64,000 bases of DNA from Arenicola marina (Eukaryota > Annelida > Polychaeta > Arenicolidae): positions 9,877,961-9,941,960 of the forward strand of contig OZ025258.1 in NCBI GenBank assembly GCA_964019135.1. The letters run 5' to 3'. Below, piece by piece: positions 37,600 to 47,969 of the stretch (within the stretch, counting starts at the first letter, position 1; every line of letters begins with the position of its first letter). The notes beneath the pieces are model-generated. The model was given only the letters and a program-made list of their open reading frames with translations, was not told the DNA's origin and ran no database searches. The translations under genes were made by a program, and so were the position numbers.

Positions 37600-38110
37600 T
37601 CATTCGAGGCTGTTCATGTCCGAGTTATCACTTGACACTATAAATGGCGGATTTCTTTATTGATAAAGTCATAATTGTCCGAGTTATCAGTTGACATTAT
37701 AAATGTCCTATTTATCATTCGACACTTTTCATGTCCGAGTTATCACTTGACACTATAATTGCCCGATGTTATAAATGCGTGATTTATTTATCGACCCTAT
37801 AAATGTCCGATTCCTACTTCAACACTTTCCGTGTCCGCGTTATCACTTGACACTATAAATGTCCGATTCCTATTTCAACACTTTCCGTGTCCGCGTTATC
37901 ACTTGACACTATAAATGTCCGATTCATAATTCAACACTTTCCGTGTCCGCGTTATCACTTGACACTATAAATGTTCGATTTATAATTCAACCCTTATCAT
38001 GTCCGAGTCATCACTTTACACTATAAATGTCCTATTTATTTATTGACACTTCAAATTCGGATTCATCATTTTGCACTATAAATATCTGCTTTATCATTTG
38101 GCACTATTGC
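37600..38110. repeat. 57-bp minisatellite built of two related 28-bp halves
   Basis: Repeats of CACTATAAATGTCCGAT alternating with CACTTT(C)CGTGTCCG(C/A)GTTATCA. Period 56-57 bp, clearest between 37820 and 37990, decaying at both ends. It lies just outside D2. Confidence 0.9.
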
Positions 38111-39000
38111 TTCAGCAATATTGTTTCTCATTATAGTAAATGTGTCATGAAATATATCATACAGACAAACGATACGAAGCCCATTGACTAGGGACACAAA
38201 ATTATTGTGTCATACTGAGCGTCATAATGGTCTCTTAGTACAAATAAAACATGAATTTATTAATTTATTTAAATATCGCAAGATATGAACATTCAACATT
38301 TACGTATAATATTTATACAGCGCCTTCTTCTCTCCACTGCGACGACGGCAAACACTTTGTTAAATGTATTGATTCTTGACAATGCAACACAATAAATGTT
38401 TACGCCTTAATGAAGTCATTAACATTATTGATATTACTCCAGACGCCTTTGGTAGGTGTCAATGATTGGGTAGACCATCTTTTAACGCCGTTGTCAGTCT
38501 TACTCCAATGTATAGCTTCTATTGTTTAAAAAACGCGTTACCAGGCACAAGATCTACTATCCTCAAGAAACAACATCCATGAGGCGTGTCTAACAAAACT
38601 GCAGAACAAATTGACGCAATTAGTGACTAGCTATAATCGTCACCAGGCTATCAATCATTCTTTGACGTCACTTGTTTTTATCCAATCATGTGGCGAAAAA
38701 CACTTGCGTTATGTCCGCGTTATGTCCGATAAACAAGTCCGACAAAAAAACAGCATGTCACTGTTTCAGAATTGGCTTAAACATATTTTTATTTGGCAAT
38801 TGGAAAGCAGGCAAAGCCTATACAAATTCCTCTTGCTTGAAAAATAAGAAACATATATTACAGGCAATCAACTTAATAAACTTATAGAATTAGTTTACTA
38901 AATGACACACTGCGATGGAATTTGTTGGCTTTCTCTGGGCATCGTAGTATGGCAAATGGCAAGAGAGTTTGTAAATATACGCGTTCCAACTAGCAAAACT
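38111..39000. other. Non-coding stretch
   Basis: No gene is recognised. GACGACGGCAAACACTTT occurs near 38340 and again near 39466, bracketing a 1.1-kb block that includes the LINE tail. The 38.6-38.9 kb frames look accidental. Confidence 0.35.
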
Positions 39001-39312
39001 AGGTGTTAAAACGCCTTGTCTTTTCAATATACACATGTACAGCTTTAAATATTTCTAATTTTCTTGCAAAGTTAAGTTGGCATTCCCGAATAAAATGGTT
39101 CCGAGTGTAAAACTTGTAATTTTCATTACATTTTGCAATAATCTGTCGCGTATGATAGTATACATCGGGCATTCTAAAAAAAAGTGAGTGGTATCTTCAC
39201 GAGGTGCGCCACAGTTACATTGTTGATCATTAATTATACACATATGGCAAATCCCGCTGATTAGGCACACCGGGGAACGGAAGTCAGAAGGCGCTTGATC
39301 TAATAGGCTCAA
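39001..39312 (-). mobile_element. LINE 3'-end fragment
   Basis: A minus-strand frame with C-N-C-G, E-D-T-T-H-F-F-L-E-C-P-M-Y and I-R-D-R-L-L is the Cys/His motif that ends many non-LTR retrotransposon ORF2 proteins. Reading continues after a small frameshift to K-L-E-I-F-K-A-V-H-V-Y-I-E-K-T-R-R-F. Nothing of the reverse transcriptase remains. Confidence 0.65.
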
Positions 39313-39488
39313 TTATTGTCTTCAACAGGTGACGACCTTTGTGTTTTGAGATTATATGTGTCTGAATATAATATGGCCTGGAACTACAGACCATAATTGG
39401 GCGTTTGCATAGTACCATGGGCAACAGGCCCCTTGGTACAAATGAGGCATATATACTTATTATATGACGACGGCAAACACTTTTATTG

Positions 39489-39575
39489 GCGTGTGGTGGC
39501 GCCCCCAGGCGGCGAGAAGGGCGGAGCTCGCAGTGACGTGTGTGGTGGTGCCCCCAGGCGGCCAGAAGGGTGAAG
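39489..39575 (-). promoter_or_regulatory. Tandem pair of CTCF-like motifs
   Basis: GTGTGGTGG(C/T)GCCCCCAGGCGGC occurs at 39491 and 39541. Read on the minus strand each contains CCGCCTGGGGGC(G/A)C, which differs at one position (T for A) from the vertebrate CTCF core. Whether annelid CTCF binds this is unknown. Confidence 0.3.
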
Positions 39576-42500
39576 GTCGCGGCGAACGTTTTCCGTCAAC
39601 CAGATAAATGACGTGTCAAGCCTTCTGTTTGCGGCAGTTTGATATCTCCCAGACTTGGTGATGAAGCCATTTACGGAGTCTCCTTCGTCGTATCCGGCCT
39701 GACCCCGGCGCCGTGGATCGGTGGGGGGGGGAGAGTGGGCGGGCGGGCTACCATCGTATGTCTCACACCGATGGGGGACCCCGCAAAAAGGTGCATCAGG
39801 ACAATCAGCAGTGTCCTCCCTTTTCGTCTTGCCCCCACCCCCACCCCTGGCCTCCTCACACTCACTACCACCTCCCGCCCCCACCCCCCGCCCATTCACA
39901 CTTCCCACCTCCCACCTTCCGTCCAGCCCGAATCCTGTCAGATCTCTAGCCTAGATTCAAGCCCCCTCACACATTTTCCTTAAACTCCATGACGCTTGCC
40001 AACAAAACAAAAGTGATGGCGCCGAAGGAAAACAGCGCCATATTACGGGGGTTGGAAGAGCGAATACAACGCATCATTTACAACATCACTCATAGTCTTC
40101 TTCATTTTGCTAATTATTCGAGGAACATTCGAAGCCAACTATAGACTATATCGATCATGTCACAATGAATGATCTGGTGCATAAAGCATTGTAAATTGCA
40201 GCGAAAAACACAAGTATGTGGAAACACCGAGGATATATTCCTCATTTTATCAACTCAGACATTATTATGTGAAAACTAAAGCGTTAAAATGAGGCATTGG
40301 AAGATATAGGACCGATATGTTATCATAAAAACTGACTGAAAGTTGTTATCAAGACTCCAATAAACTCCTAAAAAACCCAAATTCATTCGGACCGATTTTC
40401 CATCCAATGATGCCTAAGCGGTCACCATGCCCCACGGTCACTATGCCCTCCGGTCACCAGACCCCGCGGTCATCATGCCCCACGGTCACCGTGCCCTGCA
40501 GTCACCATGAACAACCGGGCATCGAGAAGTGCGACTGTCTTGCCGAACAAAGGTTGATAATGGTATTTACACCGAGCTCCGAAGAAGTGAGCTTTCGTTG
40601 ACCTTTCGATATCGTTGGGAGTTCCATACTCTACGTGGTGGAGTTGTCAGGAGACGCCATGCGTGATAACGGCACCAACGAATGCCCCCCCCCCCGCCCT
40701 CCAGGCGTTATTCATGTTCATGTCTTACATATTTTACCTGGTTTAGATCCAGGCCGATGCGGAAGTAGAGAACGTAAACGCATTTACTGGGACCCTTTAC
40801 ACGCTCTATGTGGTGCCATGTACAGTTATTAGATCAAGTAATTCACGCGGAGAGGCGTCCGAGAGGCGTCCATTTTGATATTTATGCTGCGGGACAAGAT
40901 ATGATTTTAACATTAATTACTTGTCGTAAATTCGACTAGTGGCCCTTTATGCTAGTTTTTTTAATTGTGTTGCGGGTGGATGCGTGTTTGGGTATCTGCG
41001 TAGACCCAACTGTCAATGGTAGAATGCCGTAGTGAACTCGAACAAGCAATCCCGCGGGACAGACTCTAGAGTTTCGGCTATATATAACTTTGTCTATGGG
41101 TGTAATATAGAGAATGGCCACGTAGCCAACATCAACACCCAAATCAACGATGATCTAACTGTCTGACGTTGTTTGGAAGCCACATTGGCACTCTCTTACC
41201 GCCACGGGAGACCGACACATACGCGGAATAGGCCTAGAGTGTCTGGTGCGACAGGCTGGGAATGGCCCAACGTTATGTGTCTCACGTCCATGGAAGGTGA
41301 AGCTCAACTGACCATTCAGCTCTGGGTGGAATTAGAAAATGTCATCAACGAGACGACTCGGCGAAGCCGTGTAGGTCTAATGGTAGGTCTACGCACCCCC
41401 CCCCCCCCCCCAAGCCCCAGATAGACGATATTCCGACAGAGATTGCCTCAGAGTGTTTCGGCCCTTGGTCTGCCTCTAATTATCCCCTTAGCTCCTATCC
41501 CCACTATAGCGGCCGCCACAATGAAACCATGTTTGAGACAACGCATATGTTTGGAGTCCAGACCTCACGAAGGTGTCTACGTTAATTCAAGCTCGACGAA
41601 AATGAAAAATATGGCATTTTTTCCAGATCTAGTGAGCGGCCATTTGTACAGAACAAAGCGCACGTGGTGTCCGCGGTGGGCGATAATGGGAGAAACTCCG
41701 ATTTGCTTTCTGTCGCAACATATATCTGCCCATGCGGTCACAAATCGACATGACGTAAGGATGAAGCTGGCGATTATATCGGGTCGTGTGGAAATAGCCA
41801 CGTGCCGCTGTACCCTGAAATAGAAGAGTTCAGCTCCCATGTCCATGCAAACGTCCAGACTCACCGCATTCTTTCAGCGTCACTAATGTGCTACCGCTGA
41901 TGAATACCTTTTTTTGTTTATTATATGTTACAATGTAATATCAAAAGGTGGTAGAAGAATGCCAGAAGTATAAATACACAAATATAAGTCAACTGATGAA
42001 GAAACCTTTAGTGCCATTGTCCGTTATGTGATAACATATTGAACGTTATTGGAATTTATGTACGTGTTTTACTATGTTATTAGTATACACTTCACTTCAA
42101 TTGCAAGAAATAGTAAGTTTCCCTTGATTTTCTTTGGCTTAATCGAAATATTATTGCCTAGAAATGGTCATTACAAATATTTAACGGCTGGGGCCGGTTT
42201 GGTCCCCCGCGGGCATGGACCTGGTCATATCCCGACATCGCGACAACCACTCTACCACTTGGATTGAACCCTACAGTCGAGGCCAGTAGGAATGGTTTTA
42301 CTCACTGTTACTGATGATCCGCAGGTCAATATTTTGACATTATACTTTTGCACAGAATGCCAGACCTCTGTAAACGAACGAAGTGTGACAATAGGAGCAA
42401 TAGTGGAGGGGCCATTGGAGCTACATGAGTGGCAGACTTATTGGGCTTATTGGGCTATCGGTGATCATATGATGGGCGCAATGAACATTAATGTGACTGA

Positions 42501-43935
42501 ACACTGTAAGAACGACACAACTGAGACAATACAGGCGAGAGTATAAGAACAATATCAATGTGGCTATTCACTTGAGAACATCATCAAAAGGATCGCTTAC
42601 AGCGTCAACATCAAATGCAAGCAAGAGGAACGCGATGAGACAAGCATTGTAGACAGTTACACACGATAGATACCTGCGAAAAAGTCTTTCAAAAGGTACA
42701 ATCTGTCTTAAGCGTAATCTGATGACTATCACTGGAACGCTTACCAGCCTAGATGCATGAAAGTGAAAAAACCTAAGCGGATCAATTGAATTTTATGGGA
42801 ACCAGATGCTAAGCTATGATAGCTTTGACATCGATTCTGCAGACCCTGATGTATAACACTGAGTGCGTCTGTTGAAGTGTCTCCTTTACTGGCCGGTCCA
42901 AGATTCCCCGGGTTGATGGGATGAGCCGGTTACAGCGACCATCGAAGGAGGGGTCTGACAACAGCGAGCCGACAGTTACAACAGCGAGAGGCCCGGCGAG
43001 GCAATCTCTTCGGGAGAAGCTTGACAACTCACATTGACCATCCCGTCTGATTAACTCGCCTTTGATGGATACATGTGCTTTGTTTGGTGGCGCCGCCTGG
43101 TGTGTTTGGCGGAGATTCTGTCTGTGATTAATTCGAGCGACCAAAATAAACGGACAAATTGAAGTCACGGAGGCAAATCAAGTGTGCCTTGGTTTGTAAT
43201 CAATTGCACTTCATACATAAATAGAATAATTGTTCCAGTGAGAGGATGACAGAGGCAGGGCAATAATATGTTTCCACGCAGCGGAACGGATGACTCTTAC
43301 ACAATTTAATGTCGTGACACAGGATTTACCTGCTTAACCCGCATACATCTATTAACGCCCATAAATATATGAACCAATTCGACATATTTTATTACCTCCA
43401 TGTTTTTGTTGAATGTTTTTCGCTTTCAATGTGACGGTTTTTTACGGTGGATCTTAAACGACATGGTTGGTTGTAAGGTAAGATGCATCGTTTGTATCTT
43501 GTTATTTTAGCAAATATCTATATTTCATGGGAATACATTTCGTTGACATTTTATTTTACAAATATAATGTCATATCTTGAGATGTTACAATATCAACGCT
43601 GTGCCATATAACATGCTATGAAGCGAAAAAATCCATGTGATGCTCTAACGCGTTGTATAAGACGTTACCTTCCGTTTAACCCGGGGCGACCGTTCGGTCG
43701 TTATTGTCGAGGTAGTCGCTGTATTGGGCGTTCAGTAGTCTATTTAGAGGACCTCCCATGTGTGCACACAAATGGCCTAAACACCAATTGAGTCGACAGC
43801 TGAACCACGTGGGTTGTTGACGTCAATGGTCTGTTGTGCGTAATACAGCCGACAGTGCTGCAGTACTGTCCAATGGAACTCACGTTCAGTGTGTTAAAGC
43901 CTGGCGTGGCTGCATTCCCAAGATGCTGCCCTGTT
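39576..43935. other. Long stretch without recognisable genes
   Basis: Several open frames exist (for example 39483-39908 minus, 41443-41823 plus, 42809-43168 minus). None has a recognisable domain, consistent splice context or repeat partner. G- and C-rich tracts occur at 39720-39900 and 41398-41413. I cannot support any gene here. Confidence 0.4.
40420..40515. repeat. 16-bp minisatellite, 6 units
   Basis: Units of GGTCACCATGCCCCAC type start at 40420, 40436, 40452, 40468, 40484 and 40500. Confidence 0.85.
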
Positions 43936-43954
43936 CTTGGCAGTCAGCATCCTG

Positions 43955-44140
43955 CCGGAGGCTACAGCGCTCTCACACAGTTATGTCAACGTCCTGCTAG
44001 AGGCTACCGCACTCTCTCCCTTTTATGCTGACGTCTCGCTAGAGGCTACCGCGCTCTTTCCCAGTGATTTCAACGTCCTGCTAAAGTCTACCGCTCTCGC
44101 TCTCAGTTATGTCAGCGTCCTGCTAGAGGTTGCAACCCTC
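43955..44140. repeat. 42-bp minisatellite, locus 1 (3' side of arenicin gene)
   Basis: CTAGAGGCTACCGC-type words recur at 43997, 44039, 44081 and 44123 with TATGTCAACGTCCTG between them. The same family is at 52203-52425, on the other side of the arenicin gene. The 14-residue peptide period follows from 42 being a multiple of three. Confidence 0.85.
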
Positions 44141-44359
44141 CGCGCTATGGATGATAAAGGTGCTACATGCTAGATGTGAGTAATATGTAAAGGATGCTTG
44201 GATTGGATCGCAGTTAGTAGGAAGAACGCTTTGTCTTTGTATTTTTATCTTGCGAAGCAAAGCCTATCCAGCAACACACTTAACCTTGTGTTCCTGGATT
44301 TCTAAAACCGTGGCAATGTCGCTATGTGCCCTTTTCATAATCCAATAATTTGCACGATT

Positions 44360-44460
44360 GAACCGTGGGACCTCCCAATCTCAGTTGGTAAGCAGGGTGA
44401 GATACAGCAACAGGGCCTGTAAGTTCGAACGATGCGGGCCGAATATTTCGGCCCGCTCCA
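44360..44460 (+). mobile_element. Possible tRNA-derived SINE head
   Basis: CTCAGTTGGTAAGCAGG (A-box-like) is followed by AGTTCGAAC (B-box-like) about 38 bp on. A perfect stem CGGGCCGAA / TTCGGCCCG with a three-base loop comes next (44436-44456). A related head with CTCTGTTGGTAAGCAGG is at 60922. It is not a functional tRNA. Confidence 0.35.
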
Positions 44461-44722
44461 TGCTAAGGACCTATTATAGGGCGACATATCGGGCCCCTGC
44501 AGCCGTCTCGAACTGATGGGCTCTGGTCGGTCGTGAGTTCGCGCCCCCACGCCTGCATTTGGGGCGTGTTTCAACCCATTTGATTTTCAATTTTTTCTAT
44601 TTTGTTCATCAAGATACGTCTTTATAAACACAAGAAGTAAGGTACATCGAACAACTGTTTTATTCTTGTTTTCCTGAATTTTACAAGTCAATTAGTACAA
44701 CGGTTGAGAAGTCCAGAACGCT

Positions 44723-44728
44723 TTTATT
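44723..44728 (-). terminator. Polyadenylation signal of the arenicin gene
   Basis: AATAAA on the minus strand, 211 bases after the stop codon. It is the first such hexamer downstream, so cleavage is expected near 44705. Confidence 0.6.
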
Positions 44729-44939
44729 TTACTGGATTGGGGCACTATGTAACATAACCCTGCAAACATGTGTTTGTTATCATACTTCTTTCATATCTAC
44801 GTAATTCATCACTACTTCATCATTGTCATTGTCGGGCAATAACAATTGAACAGATAGTCTTTTGTCATTTTGGCTATTCTGCGGTAGATATACACATGTA
44901 TATTGTGTCACTGTTGGGTAGGAATGACTTGACGGACGC

Positions 44940-46948
44940 TCAGTTGCACCGTCGGTAGCAGACGCGGACTCCGTTCCTGTAGACGCAGACGTACCAGCAG
45001 AAACCTCTCTTCTGCCGATTGCCTGTAAAAAGCAAGAATTATCAGCAAGTCGCGTCGTCAATAATCGTTGATTTAATCAATTGAATGCAATAAACAATAC
45101 CAACTGGCAGCGATGTATTTTAAGCAAACATTGATTTGCATGGTTGTGCAAATCAACATGTCGTTAAGAGTTGTTAACGGCTGACAGTAGAACAACACAG
45201 TAGGTCAGGAATAGCTGAGGTATCAGTGGTGAATCCAGCGGAGCGGGGGGGGGGGCGCCCCCCCCCCTTTTAGGGCCGAAATTTATGCCTTCTCACATAT
45301 GAAAACCAAAATGTAGGCCATCTTTCGAAACCGGCCCCCTATCCAGCAATTTTGGATCCGACCCTGAGCATTATGCTCAGTTTATATCACTAGATACTGA
45401 ACAGAACGCATTTTTTTACAATTAATGTCACTTTTTCTCCCAACATCATCAGTATCGTCATCATCATCGCAATCAGTATCGGTATATCTAATGGAAACGA
45501 GCGAATTACCTTGCAGCTGCGGTAATAAGGTGGCTATATATTTACCCGTTCTCTGGATGTTGTTCCTCTCCAGCCAGAAGACGTCCTTTCCCGAGCAGGG
45601 CTCCAGAAGCTCGTTTGGCAACAGACTCAGGTCACTGACCTCACGGTCGTCGACCTTGACGTAGGTCAGCGAGTCCTCCACGTCCTCGTCCGCAGTTTCC
45701 TTAAACTATAAGACGACTCACGTTAAAGATGATGCGTTGATCAAAACTTGATTTTACCAGTCCATTTATGCTATGAAACTAAGACCATTACCTTCCGAGA
45801 CGACCACAAATACGTGCCTATTTGTGGATTCCATAGATTTCCATAGTAATTTCATGCAATGACTTTATGCAAGAACTTCTTTATATTTTGCTCCGACTGG
45901 CTAATGCAATACTAATTCTTGCAACTCATCCAAAAAGGGTGTGCGATGTGACACCAATGCAGGCCCTACTGTTGCACATTACAGCACCCACTGCAGTTTC
46001 AAACCGGTTGTAGTTGTGAATAACATTGCTATATATTGCGATATGTTTTGTGATTAAACAAATCTGTCGCCACCTGTCCGGCTTGAAATTGTGCCAAAAG
46101 CTCCCTGGAGTCCAGCAACTTCCTGTCCACCCCGCCAATCAGGTAACACTCATCAGTGTTCGGAATGAACCAGCCAATCAGACTCTGCGTAACAAGCAAA
46201 CAGGAAGTTCAACGGCTGAGAGACTCTTTCACTTTGATAAATACACGTGTGAAATAAAAAAACATATATAAGATATCGTATTAGCTCAAGATGATATTGG
46301 TTATAACCTTAGGTTATTAAAATTTATTCTAATAATGAATCAAAATGTTTTCGAATTATTTACCCTGTTTCTTATTGATTATTTTGAGGCACGCAAAAAT
46401 GTATAACACACATACAATATAATAGACAAGTATCCAAAATGGTGTCCACTACGAGGTTCCACACGCCACGAAACGCTGGGGTTGCAATGCACATATGGGC
46501 GATAATTGAGATGCAATAGCTACGTGGCATGGCGACTTTCACCTTGGCGTGGTCGATGACCATGATAGATCCTTCGAGATCTCCGTCCGAGAGTTGGATG
46601 ACTTCCCTGTTGTTCTCGGCGTCTATCACAAACTTATCGCCCGCCAAATCAAACTCCTGTATCTGGGCAAGAGGGAAACAAGGAAGACAGAGTTATCGTT
46701 TATTTCTAACCAAGTTAGTTTCGAATCTTTCTATGCAGAAGTATTTTCTTTTTCGAACGTGATAAGTCTCATTGAAGCATGATCAAGATGTTTTGAGACT
46801 GGAACAGTATCAATGTTTTTATGGATACAGTTCGTGGTGGAGTGCCACATAAGATACGTACCTGGTTGTTACAGTGTATGCCGCCGACATGCAGTACACC
46901 AATAAGTACCGTGGCGTAAACCAGGGCGACGTTCATTGAATATCCCAT
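44940..46948 (-). CDS. Arenicin-3 precursor (signal peptide, BRICHOS, antimicrobial peptide)
   Basis: Coding exons on the minus strand: 46948-46862, 46662-46543, 46184-46074, about 45705-45546 and 45022-44940. Exon 1 (29 codons) is a signal peptide with hydrophobic core V-A-L-V-Y-A-T-V-L-I-G-V-L. Exons 2-4 encode the BRICHOS pro-domain: M-V-I-D-H-A-K joined to S-L-I-G-W-F, D-E-C-Y-L-I-G-G, L-L-D-S-R-E-L-L, and in exon 4 N-E-L-L-E-P-C-S-G-K-D-V-F-W-L with the second BRICHOS cysteine. Exon 5 gives G-N-R-Q-K-R, a furin-type site, then the mature peptide and TGA. Intron phases are 0, 0, 0, 1. Donors are GTACGT, GTGAAA, GTGGCG and GTAAAT. A second in-phase donor at 45509 (AAG-GTAATT) would add 12 codons, and the exon 4 start may be 45699. 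Length is 184-198 residues. The peptide kills bacteria by membrane damage. BRICHOS domains chaperone beta-prone peptides. The mature peptide agrees at every residue with arenicin-3 as I remember it. Confidence 0.93.
44943..45005 (-). other. Mature arenicin-3 peptide coding part
   Basis: Twenty-one codons directly after R-Q-K-R and directly before TGA. The peptide starts Gly-Phe-Cys-Trp-Tyr and ends Tyr-Arg-Arg-Cys-Asn. Cysteines are at 3, 7, 16 and 20, which in the known peptide pair 3-20 and 7-16 across a beta-hairpin turned at Arg-Asn-Gly. The net charge is strongly positive. The reading frame is fixed by the phase-1 junction. In the other frame this exon reads through to 44780 and makes a false longer protein. 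Confidence 0.97.
45215..45378. mobile_element. MITE-like insertion with G/C palindrome in the last arenicin intron
   Basis: Begins CAGTGGTGAATCCAGCGG and ends TTTTGGATCCGACCCTG. The ends are imperfect inverted repeats (about 10 of 15). A G-run runs directly into GCGCC and a C-run (45246-45269), forming a perfect palindrome. Sequences of the CAGTGGCGGATCCAG type end many non-autonomous hAT-like elements in animals. No clear target duplication is seen. Confidence 0.5.
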
Positions 46949-47470
46949 CTGTTAGTCAGAAATAACGAACCAAGAGTTAGCAGTGAGCGCAAAGTACAGA
47001 TATAATTAACAATAAAGTTGTTAGCTTACCAGAGCACAAGACAAATACACGTGTTTTAACATAATCATGCATGGCCAAATGATACTAATTATATATAATA
47101 AAATATACCACAAATGAGAGATGTGGTCGTAATAAAAAATTGCAAATATATAATGTTAATAAAGATTCAATAACACTCATTGAACACACTTATAATACTA
47201 ATAGAGGAAAGTATTATAGTTAGGCCCAAGTATTATTAACGCGCAATCAAGTTTAATTTTCTTTAGTTCTCTCGAATTCCAATGAACGACGAATAACGCC
47301 AGACAATTATAGCAAAGGAGACAGACACAAACCAATCCTCGCCTGCATTGAAATACATGTTCAGCATTTAAAGTACACAAGAATGTTACGACATATATGG
47401 TCCCGGTGATTGCCATATACTTGGCCCATATACAGCGGACTTCATATTTCTGAAATAAATAATGACTTAC

Positions 47471-47620
47471 AGTGATGGTGATGGTGAGTGGTGCCAGGAT
47501 GTTTGCCGTCTAGTAGTGGAGAGAGTTCTTCTGGAGATGGTCTCGGGAGCTCGACTCGGGATTTGTCGCTATTCGTCTGGTTCCGTCTGGATCCGTCTGA
47601 ATCCTGGCCTGTGTTTGTCT
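47471..47620 (-). other. Arenicin gene 5' untranslated exon
   Basis: Predicted from the TATA box (start near 47620, at a TCCAGA initiator-like site) to a strong donor ACT-GTAAGT at 47470. It holds no ATG on the sense strand. It contains short CCAGACGGA repeats. It joins to the acceptor AACTAACAG... directly before the start codon at 46948, because the sequence CTGACTAACAG-ATG leaves no untranslated bases in the next exon. Confidence 0.65.
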
Positions 47621-47640
47621 GGATTTGCCTGGACCACGGT

Positions 47641-47648
47641 CTTATATA
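47641..47648 (-). promoter_or_regulatory. TATA box of the arenicin gene
   Basis: TATATAAG on the minus strand, about 28 bases before the predicted transcription start and 150 to 180 bases before the leader exon's splice donor. Confidence 0.7.
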
Positions 47649-47757
47649 GGATCTCCAGGGGCTGGGTCTGCGCTTGACTGGATCGACCGGCCTACTTTGG
47701 CCATCGTGGATCCCTTGCAATGTAACCAAGCTTGTGACAAATTTTGTCGACCCCTTT

Positions 47758-47768
47758 GGGGATTCCCC
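47758..47768 (-). promoter_or_regulatory. kappaB-like site, proximal
   Basis: GGGGAATCCCC on the minus strand (GGGGATTCCCC on the plus). It is a full palindromic match to the NF-kappaB consensus, about 140 bp upstream of the predicted start. A C/EBP-like ATTGCAAC lies just beyond it (47776-47783). Confidence 0.6.
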
Positions 47769-47833
47769 CTGCAGCAATTGCAACTAAAAGTCTGTGGTAA
47801 ATATTTCCATTGTTGTTTTTCAATAACTACTTC

Positions 47834-47843
47834 GGGAGTTTCC
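47834..47843. promoter_or_regulatory. kappaB-like site, middle
   Basis: GGGAGTTTCC fits GGGRNNYYCC, about 215 bp upstream of the predicted arenicin transcription start. Confidence 0.5.
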
Positions 47844-47924
47844 CTGTAGTTTCCGCTACATCCGGGTTCCTCGTTCGACGCTCGATCCTGATTGGTTGAA
47901 GTCTTTTTCATAGCATCTTCCCAA

Positions 47925-47939
47925 AGAATTCCCCATTGG
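47925..47939 (-). promoter_or_regulatory. kappaB-like site with CCAAT box, distal
   Basis: Minus strand reads CCAATGGGGAATTCT: a CCAAT box overlapping the end of GGGGAATTCT, which matches the kappaB consensus except at the last base. It is about 310 bp upstream. Confidence 0.4.
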
Positions 47940-47969
47940 ACTCTTCGGGGGGATGAAAGTCCAGGTGGC

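Noticed and set aside
44780..45061. A 93-codon minus-strand frame overlapping the arenicin peptide exon
   Set aside because: It is in the wrong frame relative to the splice junction. The phase-1 frame gives the known peptide and stops at 44940.
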